Of a stretch of DNA of 64,000 nucleotides, positions 35,760 to 45,024 are shown piece after piece (the first letter of the stretch is position 1; every line of letters starts with the position of its first letter). Where the stretch lies: NCBI RefSeq assembly GCF_000406165.1, contig NZ_CM001977.1:3507660-3571659 (forward strand). The letters are read 5' to 3'. The notes beneath the pieces were generated by a model that saw only the letters and a program-made list of their open reading frames with translations, was not told the DNA's origin and ran no database searches. Both the position numbers and the translations under genes were made by a program. This stretch comes from Dickeya zeae NCPPB 2538 (GTDB taxonomy: Bacteria > Pseudomonadota > Gammaproteobacteria > Enterobacterales > Enterobacteriaceae).

Positions 35760-37397
35760 TTACTTCACCTGACGCTTCTGGTACGCCCCGGCGGCTTTGA
35801 CAAAGCCGGCGAACAGCGGGTGCCCGTCACGCGGTGTGGAGGTAAATTCCGGATGGAACTGACACGCCACGAACCACGGATGATCAGGAATTTCGACAAT
35901 CTCAACCAGCTTGCGGTCTGCGGAGACACCAGCAACACGTAATCCCGCCGCCTCAATCTGTTTTAACAACATATTGTTGACTTCGTAACGGTGGCGATGA
36001 CGTTCAATGATCGTCGGCTCACCGTACATCTGACGCACCAGGCTGCCTTCTGTCAGATGGCACTGCTGCCCGCCAACACGCATCGTGCCGCCAAGGTCGC
36101 CATCTTCAGTACGCACTTCAAGATTACCATCCGCATCACGCCATTCGGTAATCAGCGCCACCACCGGGTACTTACAGTCTGGCACAAACTCGGTAGAGTT
36201 GGCGCCGTCCATACCGGCGACATGGCGAGCGAACTCGATCAGCGCCACCTGCATGCCCAGACAGATGCCCAGGTAAGGGATGTTGTTCTCACGGGCATAA
36301 CCTGCCGCCATGATTTTCCCTTCCACCCCGCGGTAACCAAACCCGCCCGGCACCAGAATCGCATCTAAACCTTTCAGTACATCGACACCGCGGGTTTCAA
36401 CATCCTGCGAATCAATGAACTTGATATTCACCGTCAGACGGTTCTTCAAACCGCCATGCTTCAACGCTTCAACGACTGACTTGTACGCATCCGGCAGTTC
36501 TACATACTTGCCGACCATACCGATGGTCACTTCACCAACCGGATTGGCTTCTTCGTAAATCACCTGCTCCCATTCTGACAGGTTTGCTTCCGGACAGTTC
36601 AAGCTGAATCGTTTACAAATATAATCGTCCAGACCCTGAGATTTCAATAGCGCTGGAATTTTATAAATGGAATCAATGTCCTTCAGCGAGATAACCGCTT
36701 TCTCCGGCACGTTACAGAACAGCGCAATTTTTGCGCGCTCGTTAGCCGGTACAGTGCGGTCGGAACGGCAAATCAACACGTCAGGCTGGATACCGATAGA
36801 CAGCAATTCTTTCACTGAATGCTGAGTCGGCTTGGTTTTCACCTCACCCGCCGCAGCCATGTACGGCACCAGCGTCAGGTGCATAAACAGGGTGTGCTCG
36901 CGGCCCACTTCCACTGCCATTTGCCGAATCGCTTCAAGAAACGGCAGAGACTCGATATCACCAACCGTACCGCCGATTTCTACCAGCACCACGTCATGGC
37001 CTTCGCCGCCTTCGATAATACGTTCTTTAATGGCGTTGGTGATGTGCGGAATGACCTGAATGGTCGCCCCCAGATAGTCACCCCGACGCTCCTTACGCAG
37101 AACGTCAGAATAGATGCGTCCGGTGGTGAAGTTATTGCGGCGCGTCATCTTTGTACGAATAAAACGCTCGTAGTGACCCAAGTCGAGATCGGTTTCAGCG
37201 CCATCTTCGGTGACAAACACTTCGCCGTGCTGCGTCGGGCTCATCGTGCCCGGATCCACATTGATATACGGGTCCAGTTTCATGATGGTCACGTTGAGGC
37301 CACGGGCTTCGAGAATAGCCGCGAGGGAGGCTGCGGCAATGCCTTTACCCAGAGAGGATACGACCCCGCCGGTCACAAAAATATAATTAGTTGTCAT
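35760..37397 (-). CDS. pyrG: CTP synthase
   Basis: Converts UTP to CTP with ATP and glutamine. The amidoligase domain starts MTTNYIFVTGGVVSSLGKG (P-loop). The class I glutamine amidotransferase domain has the nucleophile in YLGICLGMQVALIEFARH (about 375-392, C379 region), and the His-Glu pair near the end in FHPEFTSTP. 545 aa. Between mazG and eno, as in E. coli. The 226-base gap upstream should hold its promoter. Confidence 0.98.
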   Translation of the reverse strand: MTTNYIFVTGGVVSSLGKGIAAASLAAILEARGLNVTIMKLDPYINVDPGTMSPTQHGEVFVTEDGAETDLDLGHYERFIRTKMTRRNNFTTGRIYSDVLRKERRGDYLGATIQVIPHITNAIKERIIEGGEGHDVVLVEIGGTVGDIESLPFLEAIRQMAVEVGREHTLFMHLTLVPYMAAAGEVKTKPTQHSVKELLSIGIQPDVLICRSDRTVPANERAKIALFCNVPEKAVISLKDIDSIYKIPALLKSQGLDDYICKRFSLNCPEANLSEWEQVIYEEANPVGEVTIGMVGKYVELPDAYKSVVEALKHGGLKNRLTVNIKFIDSQDVETRGVDVLKGLDAILVPGGFGYRGVEGKIMAAGYARENNIPYLGICLGMQVALIEFARHVAGMDGANSTEFVPDCKYPVVALITEWRDADGNLEVRTEDGDLGGTMRVGGQQCHLTEGSLVRQMYGEPTIIERHRHRYEVNNMLLKQIEAAGLRVAGVSADRKLVEIVEIPDHPWFVACQFHPEFTSTPRDGHPLFAGFVKAAGAYQKRQVK

Positions 37398-37623
37398 GCT
37401 GAACCTGAAAGTTTAGGTTTAAGGACGATGGAAAGACCAGGACGGGAAACTAGTATACCCGAACCTGGGAGACGCCACAAATGATCGTTTTACCCTTTGT
37501 GACGTTGACAGGCTCCGGCTGGTAAGGTATTTCCCAAGCAGGCGATAGACAATGTTCGGGTTTACAATCAGCCGGATAGCACGAAAAAGCGCATAAAACG
37601 CGCCCTTCACTCAGAAAATGACT

Positions 37624-38421
37624 TCAAGCGTTTTTTTCTGATGCTTTCACCTGCTGCCAGGCGATTTCCATTTCGTCTAACGTCGCGTCAGATAAGGTTT
37701 TGCCTTGGGCAGCAATCCGTTGCTCGACCTGTTGGAAACGGCGAGTGAACTTGCGATTAGCCTGCTGCAACGCCGTTTCCGCTTTATGACCAAGATGACG
37801 GGACAGATTGACCGCTGCAAACAGCATGTCGCCTATCTCCTCCCCCAGTTTTTCCGGGTCGATCACCGCCTGCTGCGCCTCAACCATCACCTCATCGATC
37901 TCTTCATACAGCTTATCGACCACTGGCCCAAGCGTCGTCCAGTCGAAACCGACGGCGGCACACCGCTGCTGGATTTTATGCGCCTGCATCAGCGCGGGCA
38001 GCGCCTGGGGAATGTCATCGAGTTGCGAATGGCGATCTTTTTCTGCCCGCTCTTGCGCTTTGGTCTGCTCCCAGTTAGCCAGCACCGCTTCACTGCTCGA
38101 CAAGGTGGCGTCACCAAAAATATGTGGATGACGGCGCTCCAGCTTGTCGCTGATGGCATCACACACATCCGAGAAATCAAACAGCCCTTGCTCTTGCGCC
38201 ATGCGTGCGTAAAACACCACCTGAAACAACAGGTCACCCAGTTCACTGCGCAGGTCGTCAAAATCCTTACGGCTGATGGCATCAAGCACTTCGTAGGTTT
38301 CTTCCAGCGTATACGGGGCGATGGTGTCAAAGGTTTGTTCGCGATCCCAGGGGCAACCGTTTTCCGGGTCACGCAGTTGCTGCATGATGCGCAGCAAGCG
38401 CTCGATGGCAGATGAATTCAT
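37624..38421 (-). CDS. mazG: Nucleoside triphosphate pyrophosphohydrolase
   Basis: Hydrolyses nucleoside triphosphates to monophosphates; in E. coli it lowers ppGpp effects under starvation. Tandem MazG domains: the first carries CPWDREQTFDTIAPYTLEETYEV (residues about 19-41) and EELGDLL-type EXXED residues (SELGDLLFQVVFYA). The second has EEIGDMLFAAVNLSRHLG. I chose ATG 38421 (265 aa); the frame is open to 38517 but that part overlaps relA. In E. coli mazEF lies between relA and mazG; here it is absent. Confidence 0.95.
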   Translation of the reverse strand: MNSSAIERLLRIMQQLRDPENGCPWDREQTFDTIAPYTLEETYEVLDAISRKDFDDLRSELGDLLFQVVFYARMAQEQGLFDFSDVCDAISDKLERRHPHIFGDATLSSSEAVLANWEQTKAQERAEKDRHSQLDDIPQALPALMQAHKIQQRCAAVGFDWTTLGPVVDKLYEEIDEVMVEAQQAVIDPEKLGEEIGDMLFAAVNLSRHLGHKAETALQQANRKFTRRFQQVEQRIAAQGKTLSDATLDEMEIAWQQVKASEKNA

Positions 38422-38445
38422 AATAATCCTGATAATGACATGATA

Positions 38446-38466
38446 AAGGCGGGACCAGCCCGCCTT
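38446..38466. terminator. Hairpin between relA and mazG
   Basis: AAGGCGGG and CCCGCCTT form an 8-bp stem around ACCAG. The minus strand shows only a short TTTAT after it, so it is likely a weak terminator or processing site in the relA-mazG transcript. Confidence 0.5.
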
Positions 38467-38488
38467 AAGGTAGTAACAACGGTATCCA

Positions 38489-40726
38489 TTAATTGCCCTG
38501 CAAGCGCCGAGCGTCAATCACATCCGGCAGTTGATTGAGCTTAGCCAGTACCCGGCCCAGCACCTGCAGATTGTAGATTTCGATATCCATGTCGATAGTC
38601 GCGAGTTGCTGTTTCACGTCGCTGCGGCTGGATACCCCCAACACATTGACCTTCTCGTTGGCCAGAATGGTGGTGATATCACGCAGCAAGCCGCTACGGT
38701 CGTTGGCGGTTACCCTGACGACCAGCGAGTAGCCGCTGGAGTAGCTTTCCCCCCACACCGCTTCGACAATACGCTCCGGCGCATGACTGCGCAGGTCATC
38801 GAGCTGTTCGCAATCGGCACGGTGAATAGAAATACCACGCCCGCGGGTGATGAAACCGATAATGTCATCCCCCGGAATCGGCTGGCAGCAACGCGCGATG
38901 TGGTGCATCAGGTTGCCAACCCCTTCTACCACCACCCGGCCATTGTCCTTGGTGCTGACACGCTGAGCCGGTTGCTGGGATTTCTGCGTCAACTGGCGCA
39001 GCGCTTCGCGATCCTGCTCTTCCGCACTCGGCTGGTTCACCTTCGATTGCAGGAAGTTTACCAACTGATTCAGGCGGATATCGCCACCACCGATGCCAGC
39101 CAGCAATTCATCCATCGAATTGATGTTGTAACGCGGCAACAGCAGTTTTTCGGCCATCTTCAGGCTTACACCAAGATGCGCCAGTTCATCATCCAGGATC
39201 TGTTTACCCGCGAGAATATTCTTGTCCCTGTCCTGCTTGCGGAACCAGTTGTGAATTTTGGAGCGCCCGCGGCTGGTGGTGATATATCCCAGATTGGGGT
39301 TCAGCCAGTCACGGCTTGGGTTCGGCTGCTTCTGGGTAATGACCTCGATCTGGTCGCCCATTTGCAACTGATAGGTGAACGGCACGATACGCCCGCCCAC
39401 TTTGGCACCGATGCAACGGTGACCGATATCGCTGTGAATGTGATAGGCAAAATCCAGCGGCGTGGAACCGGCAGGTAAATCCACCACATCGCCCTTCGGG
39501 GTAAACACGTACACGCGGTCGTCGAACACCTGGCTGCGCACCTCGTCGAGCATTTCGTCCGAGTCGGCCATTTCTTCCTGCCAGGCCAGCAGTTTACGCA
39601 GCCAGGCGATACGCTCTTCATAGCCGGAGCGCCCGCTGGTGGAGGCACCTTCTTTGTATTTCCAGTGCGCGGCAACCCCCAGTTCGGCATCCTCGTGCAT
39701 CTGCCGGGTACGAATCTGAATTTCCAGCGTTTTGCCGCCCGGCCCTAACACCACGGTGTGGATCGACTGATAACCGTTAGGTTTAGGGTTGGCGACGTAG
39801 TCGTCGAATTCATCCGGCAGGTGGCGATAATGGGTATGCACAATCCCGAGCGCGGCATAGCAATCCTGCAAGCGCTCGACCACGATACGCACCGCCCGCA
39901 CGTCAAACAGCTCATCAAACGACAGCGATTTTTTCTGCATCTTGCGCCAGATGCTGTAGATATGCTTGGGACGGCCATAAACCTCGGCTTTCAGCCCTTC
40001 GGTTGCCATCGAGGCGCGCAGGTTTTTAACGAAGTCGTCAATGTACTGCTCACGGTCGATACGCCGTTCGTGCAGCAGTTTAGCAATGCGCTTGTACTCA
40101 TCCGGGTGCAGATAGCGAAAACAGAAATCCTCAAGCTCCCACTTGAGCTGCCCGATACCCAGCCGGTTCGCCAGCGGCGCATAGATATTGGTACACTCTT
40201 TGGCCGCCAGTACGCGCTCTTCTTCGGGTGCGTCTTTCACTTCACGCAGGTGGGCGATACGCTCAGCGAGCTTTATCACCACGCAACGGAAATCTTCCAC
40301 CATCGCCAACAGCATGCGGCGGATATTATCCACCTGTTCAGATGCCATCGAATCGTGCTGGGTGGCTTTAAGCTGGCGAATCGCATCCATATCGCGCACG
40401 CCATGCACCAGATTGACGATATTCTTGCCGAAGGTTTCCTTCAGCGTGTCTTCTTCCACCACGTTGGCGTCGGCCAACGGGAACAGCATCGCCGCGCGCA
40501 TGCTGTCGTTATCCATACTCAGGGTGGAGAGGATTTCCACCATTTCGATGCCGCGCCACAACAGCAACATCGCATCCGGGTGGTCTTGCGTTTTTTCTTC
40601 GCAGTAACGCCAGGTCTCAGCGAGACGTTCGCACGATGTTTTACTGGCGATACCCAGGGAGGCAATCCACGCGTCCGGCACGAACTTGCCTTCGGTATTC
40701 AAATGCGCACTTCTTACCGCAACCAT
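38489..40726 (-). CDS. relA: GTP pyrophosphokinase (ppGpp synthetase I)
   Basis: Ribosome-bound enzyme that makes (p)ppGpp when uncharged tRNA enters the A site. Order of domains: inactive HD-like hydrolase domain (about 1-200), synthetase (about 220-380, with RPKHIYSIWRKMQKK and YQSIHTVVLGPGG), TGS (about 405-465), helical, zinc-finger/RIS (HIARCCQPIPGDDIIGFITRGRG) and ACT at the C-terminus. The HD metal-binding residues are missing, as expected for RelA and not SpoT. 745 aa, one more than E. coli. Confidence 0.97.
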   Translation of the reverse strand: MVAVRSAHLNTEGKFVPDAWIASLGIASKTSCERLAETWRYCEEKTQDHPDAMLLLWRGIEMVEILSTLSMDNDSMRAAMLFPLADANVVEEDTLKETFGKNIVNLVHGVRDMDAIRQLKATQHDSMASEQVDNIRRMLLAMVEDFRCVVIKLAERIAHLREVKDAPEEERVLAAKECTNIYAPLANRLGIGQLKWELEDFCFRYLHPDEYKRIAKLLHERRIDREQYIDDFVKNLRASMATEGLKAEVYGRPKHIYSIWRKMQKKSLSFDELFDVRAVRIVVERLQDCYAALGIVHTHYRHLPDEFDDYVANPKPNGYQSIHTVVLGPGGKTLEIQIRTRQMHEDAELGVAAHWKYKEGASTSGRSGYEERIAWLRKLLAWQEEMADSDEMLDEVRSQVFDDRVYVFTPKGDVVDLPAGSTPLDFAYHIHSDIGHRCIGAKVGGRIVPFTYQLQMGDQIEVITQKQPNPSRDWLNPNLGYITTSRGRSKIHNWFRKQDRDKNILAGKQILDDELAHLGVSLKMAEKLLLPRYNINSMDELLAGIGGGDIRLNQLVNFLQSKVNQPSAEEQDREALRQLTQKSQQPAQRVSTKDNGRVVVEGVGNLMHHIARCCQPIPGDDIIGFITRGRGISIHRADCEQLDDLRSHAPERIVEAVWGESYSSGYSLVVRVTANDRSGLLRDITTILANEKVNVLGVSSRSDVKQQLATIDMDIEIYNLQVLGRVLAKLNQLPDVIDARRLQGN

Positions 40727-40735
40727 AATTTCTCC

Positions 40736-42070
40736 CTACTTTACCGAACCTTCGGAACCAAGCAAAAACAGTGCCATTGACTCAAGATGTCCGGTATGTG
40801 GAAACATATCCAACATGGTCAACCGGGCCAAACGATAACCGGCCGCCATCAGTACCTTGCTATCTCTCGCCAGCGTGGTGGGGTTACAGGATATATACAC
40901 CACCCGCCGGGGAGCCAGTTTCACAATCTGCGGCATCACACCCGGCGCACCGGCGCGAGCCGGATCAAGCAATACTTTATCAAACCCCATTGACGCCCAC
41001 GGTTGTCGGGTAACGTCTTCTTCCAGATTATGATGATAAAATGTGACCTGGGTCAGCCCATTGCGCCGGGCATTTTCCTGCCCTTTCTCCACCAGCGCCG
41101 CGACGCCCTCAATACCGACCACCCGACCGGCGTGCTGCGCCATCGGTAACGTAAAATTGCCCATGCCGCAAAACAGGTCGAGCACGCGGTCCTGCGGTTG
41201 CAGTTCCAGCCACGTTAACGCCTGCGCCACCATACGTTGGTTAATCTCATCATTCACCTGAATAAAATCACGCGGACTGAACGCCAGCGATAACCCGGCG
41301 ATACGATAAGACGGCATGTCGCCGTGCAGACACTCCAACGTGCCCGCCTCCGGCGCAACAAACAGCGATGCACCGCAAGCCTGCACAAACGCCGTCAACG
41401 CGTGCCGGTCGGCGTCACACAACGGCTCCAGATGACGCAAAATAACCAGCGGCCCTTGCTCCGCCAAGACCAGTTCCACATGCCCGAGCCGCCGTTGCGC
41501 CCGCAACTGCCCCAGGCAGTCGCGTAACGGTGCCAGTAAGGCTTCCAACGCCGGATGCAAAATCGGGCAGGCACTGATATCCACCAGGTCGTGCGACCCC
41601 GCCTGCCGATAGCCCATCTGCAACTGGCGTGTTTTCGCCTGATAGTATAATGCAAGGCGTGCGCGGCGGCGGTAGCCATAGGCCGCCGCACCGATAACCT
41701 CCGGCTCCGGCACGGTTTCACCGGTTTCCCGTTGCATCAGGTGTTTCAGTGCGGCCGATTTACTGCGATGCTGTAACGGCTGGCTGGCATGCTGCTGCTG
41801 GCAGCCGCCGCACACGGAAAAATGTGGGCAACGCGGCGTCACGCGCTCTTCGCTGGTGGTCAGCAAGCGTCGTAATTTAGCGTGGGCAAACTGGCGTTTA
41901 TCTTGCGTTAGCTGCACCTCGGCCTGCTCTCCCGGTAAGACGCCGGGAATGAACACCGTTTTTCCCTGATGACGGGCGACACCCTGTCCGAATGGATCGA
42001 GATCGGTCACCGTCACGGTAAGGGTTTGCCGGGTCGTCACGCGTCGGTTTGGAGAGTAGAATTGCGCCAT
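40736..42070 (-). CDS. rlmD: 23S rRNA (uracil(1939)-C5)-methyltransferase
   Basis: Methylates U1939 of 23S rRNA (formerly RumA). An N-terminal TRAM domain (about 14-70) is followed by the [4Fe-4S] cysteines C81, C87 and C90 (CPHFSVCGGC), plus a later Cys near 165. The SAM-binding VLDLFCGMGNFTLPMA and the nucleophile Cys in YISCNPTTLARD lie in the C-terminal domain. 444 aa. Divergent from barA and 9 bases before relA, as in E. coli. Confidence 0.96.
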   Translation of the reverse strand: MAQFYSPNRRVTTRQTLTVTVTDLDPFGQGVARHQGKTVFIPGVLPGEQAEVQLTQDKRQFAHAKLRRLLTTSEERVTPRCPHFSVCGGCQQQHASQPLQHRSKSAALKHLMQRETGETVPEPEVIGAAAYGYRRRARLALYYQAKTRQLQMGYRQAGSHDLVDISACPILHPALEALLAPLRDCLGQLRAQRRLGHVELVLAEQGPLVILRHLEPLCDADRHALTAFVQACGASLFVAPEAGTLECLHGDMPSYRIAGLSLAFSPRDFIQVNDEINQRMVAQALTWLELQPQDRVLDLFCGMGNFTLPMAQHAGRVVGIEGVAALVEKGQENARRNGLTQVTFYHHNLEEDVTRQPWASMGFDKVLLDPARAGAPGVMPQIVKLAPRRVVYISCNPTTLARDSKVLMAAGYRLARLTMLDMFPHTGHLESMALFLLGSEGSVK

Positions 42071-42130
42071 AAGTGTGCTGTCATTGATTTAATGGAATAG
42101 TCGACCTTAATTGTCCCACATTGGAACCCC

Positions 42131-44899
42131 ATGACCAAATACAGTCTGCGCGCACGAATGATGATACTGATTCTGGCCCCAACCATGCTGATCGGGCTGT
42201 TGCTCAGTAGCTTTTTCGTCATCCACCGTTATAACCAGTTGCAGGAACAGTTGGCCGACGCGGGTGCCAGCATCATTAAACCGTTGGCCGCCAATAGCGC
42301 CTATGCGTTGACCCAACGACAGCCTGAATCGCTACGACAATTGGTCAACATGCTGCACCGCCATCACTCCGGCATTGTGCGCGCCATCAGCGTATTTGAC
42401 GCCCGTAACCAGTTAATCGTCACCAGTAATCCGAACAACCCACACGCCTTGATGTTGCAGGTGCCGTCAGGCAGCCCGATGCCGACCACGCTGCAATTAC
42501 AAGACGAAGGCGAAAGTCTGGTGTTGCAGATGCCTATCGAAAACGAAGGCCCGCTTGCCGCCAATTCACTGGTCAGTCGACAAACGCCATTAGGGTATGT
42601 GGCGGTCGAGCTGGATTTAAACACGATACGGTTACAGCAATACCGTGAGATGTTCATGGCCGCGATGCTGTTGCTGTTCTGCATGGGGGTGGCCATGTTG
42701 CTGGCCTATCGCCTGATGCGCGACGTGACAGCCCCCATTCGCAACATGGTGGAAACCGTAGACCGTATCCGTCGCGGCCAGTTGGACAGCCGGGTAGAAG
42801 GCCACATGCTGGGCGAGTTGGACATGCTGAAAAACGGCATCAACTCGATGGCGATGTCACTGACCGCCTACCATGAGGAAATGCAGCAAAACATCGACCA
42901 GGCAACGTATGACCTGCGCGAAACGCTGGAACAGATGGAAATTCAAAACGTCGAGTTGGATTTGGCCAAAAAACGGGCACAGGAAGCTGCGCGCATTAAA
43001 TCCGAATTTCTGGCTAACATGTCTCACGAACTGCGCACACCGCTCAACGGTGTTATCGGTTTTACCCGGCAGACGCTGAAAACCCAGCTCACGACCACCC
43101 AGAAGGACTATCTGCAAACCATTGAGCGTTCTGCTAACAATTTGCTCAACATCATCAACGACGTACTGGATTTCTCCAAGCTGGAAGCCGGGAAACTGGT
43201 GCTGGAGAACATCCCGTTTTCGCTGCACAACACACTTGATGAAGTGATCATGCTCTTAGCGCACACCGCCCATGAGAAAGGGCTGGAGTTGACACTCAAC
43301 ATTCAGCACGATGTGCCGGAACAATTCGTCGGCGATCCGCTGCGTTTGCAGCAAATCATTACCAATCTGCTGGGTAACGCCATCAAGTTTACCGAGCAGG
43401 GCAACATTGATATCCGCATCGAGAAACGCAAACAGGAAAACCTGCAGGTATTACTGGAAATCCAGATTAAAGATACCGGCATCGGTATCGCCGAAGCGCA
43501 GCAGACCCAGTTATTTCAGGCGTTTCGTCAGGCAGACACCAGCATTTCACGCCAGCACGGCGGCACCGGTTTGGGGCTGGTGATTACCCAGCGACTGGTT
43601 CGGGAGATGGGCGGCGATATCAGCTTCCACAGTAAGCTCAATCAGGGCACCACCTTCTGGTGCACCGTCAACCTGACATTGAATCCACATATGCTGGAAC
43701 CGGATTATCACTTTGCGCCGTTGCAGGGTAAACATCTGGCCTACGTGGAAACCAACCCGGCGGCGGCGCAGGCGACGCTGGACATTCTGGTGCATACGCC
43801 GCTTACCGTTAGCTACAGCCCTACGCCTGAGCAATTGCCGGAGCGCACCTTCGATATCCTGCTGATAGGTGTACCGATCTACTATCGCAATACACTGCTG
43901 GATTTTACGCCGCAAATTCGTGATTTCTGCCGTCTGGCCTCCCGTGTCATTCTGGCGTTGCCCAGCCTGGCGGAAATAGAAGCCGAGCAACTGAAAGCGT
44001 TCGGCATTCATGCCAGTTTAAGCAAGCCTATCACCGCACCACGGCTCTTATCGCTGCTGCAAGACACCAACCTGTTTAGCCTGGATCAGCACGACGAGGT
44101 GCCAGCCCTGCCGCCGCCTGCCACATCGATCCAGCGTTTACCGCTCAGCGTGATGGCAGTCGATGACAACCCCGCCAACCTGAAGTTGATTGGTGCATTG
44201 CTGGAAGAACAGGTAGAAAACATCATTTTGTGTGAAAGCGGCGCGGATGCGATCGCCCGCGCTCAGGAAAACCGCCTCGATATCATCCTGATGGATATTC
44301 AAATGCCGGGTATGGATGGTTTACAGGCCAGCGAACACATCCGGCGATTGCCGCAACACGCACACACCCCAATTGTAGCGGTCACGGCACATACCATGAG
44401 TGGAGAGCGTGAAGTGCTATTGCAGGCCGGTATGGATGATTACCTGTCCAAACCGATTGATGAACAGATGCTGCGCCAGACACTGCTGCACCATACCAGC
44501 AAGCCCGAGCCTGAATTGACCGTGCTGCCATCAACAATAACCACACCATCGCCACTGTCACTGGACTGGGACCTGGCATTACGGCAGGCCGCCAGCAAAC
44601 CGGATCTGGCACGCGACCTGCTGGCGATGTTGCTCGACTTTCTCCCCGAAGTACGTGAGCAGATAAACGCGGTGCTGGCTGGCAACGCGCCGGATAATCT
44701 TGTCGATATCATTCATAAACTGCACGGCAGTTGCAGTTATAGCGGTGTGCCGCGACTCAAACAGATTTGCCACTACCTTGAACAGTCGCTACGCAAAGGC
44801 CTGCCCGTTGATGAGCTGGAGCCGGAATGGCTGGAATTGATGGATGAGATGACCAATGTGGAAAAGGCCGCACGCAAACGGCTTGAGATCTCTGCCTGA
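42131..44899 (+). CDS. barA: Hybrid sensor histidine kinase BarA (GacS/ExpS)
   Basis: Tripartite sensor kinase that phosphorylates UvrY/GacA and so turns on Csr/Rsm small RNAs, which control carbon flow and, in soft-rot bacteria, plant-cell-wall enzymes. Two transmembrane segments (about 12-31 and 173-195) flank a periplasmic sensor. Then HAMP (about 196-250), coiled coil, HisKA with phosphorylated H299 (MSHELRTP), HATPase (with GTGLGLVI near 480), receiver with D722 (ILMDIQMPGMDG) and HPt with H865 (KLHGSC). 922 aa against 918 in E. coli. Divergent from rlmD, as in E. coli. Confidence 0.97.
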   Translation: MTKYSLRARMMILILAPTMLIGLLLSSFFVIHRYNQLQEQLADAGASIIKPLAANSAYALTQRQPESLRQLVNMLHRHHSGIVRAISVFDARNQLIVTSNPNNPHALMLQVPSGSPMPTTLQLQDEGESLVLQMPIENEGPLAANSLVSRQTPLGYVAVELDLNTIRLQQYREMFMAAMLLLFCMGVAMLLAYRLMRDVTAPIRNMVETVDRIRRGQLDSRVEGHMLGELDMLKNGINSMAMSLTAYHEEMQQNIDQATYDLRETLEQMEIQNVELDLAKKRAQEAARIKSEFLANMSHELRTPLNGVIGFTRQTLKTQLTTTQKDYLQTIERSANNLLNIINDVLDFSKLEAGKLVLENIPFSLHNTLDEVIMLLAHTAHEKGLELTLNIQHDVPEQFVGDPLRLQQIITNLLGNAIKFTEQGNIDIRIEKRKQENLQVLLEIQIKDTGIGIAEAQQTQLFQAFRQADTSISRQHGGTGLGLVITQRLVREMGGDISFHSKLNQGTTFWCTVNLTLNPHMLEPDYHFAPLQGKHLAYVETNPAAAQATLDILVHTPLTVSYSPTPEQLPERTFDILLIGVPIYYRNTLLDFTPQIRDFCRLASRVILALPSLAEIEAEQLKAFGIHASLSKPITAPRLLSLLQDTNLFSLDQHDEVPALPPPATSIQRLPLSVMAVDDNPANLKLIGALLEEQVENIILCESGADAIARAQENRLDIILMDIQMPGMDGLQASEHIRRLPQHAHTPIVAVTAHTMSGEREVLLQAGMDDYLSKPIDEQMLRQTLLHHTSKPEPELTVLPSTITTPSPLSLDWDLALRQAASKPDLARDLLAMLLDFLPEVREQINAVLAGNAPDNLVDIIHKLHGSCSYSGVPRLKQICHYLEQSLRKGLPVDELEPEWLELMDEMTNVEKAARKRLEISA

Positions 44900-44909
44900 A
44901 TTCTTCACC

Positions 44910-45008
44910 GGGAAGCGTCATCAGGCTCGACAGCCGGGCTTCCCATCAGGCAGGCGTCGCAGACAAAGGCTGCGCCTGCCGGTTGATGAGCCGCCCTACT
45001 GACGGCTC
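44910..45008. repeat. Three GC-rich hairpins between convergent barA and garK
   Basis: Stems: GGGAAGC (44910) with GCTTCCC (44944 end); a bulged stem GGCAGG/CGCAG with CTGCG/CCTGCC (44949-44980); and GAGCCG with CGGCTC (44988-45008). None is followed by a U-tract. They may act together to protect 3' ends, in the manner of REP/BIME sequences, but the sequence is not the E. coli REP consensus as far as I can see. Confidence 0.55.
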
Positions 45009-45024
45009 GTGATGAGTCAGTGGC

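Noticed and set aside
37584..37603. mazG terminator before pyrG
   Set aside because: GCGC arms of only four bases around ATAAAAC with a T-run on the minus strand; too weak to list as a terminator.
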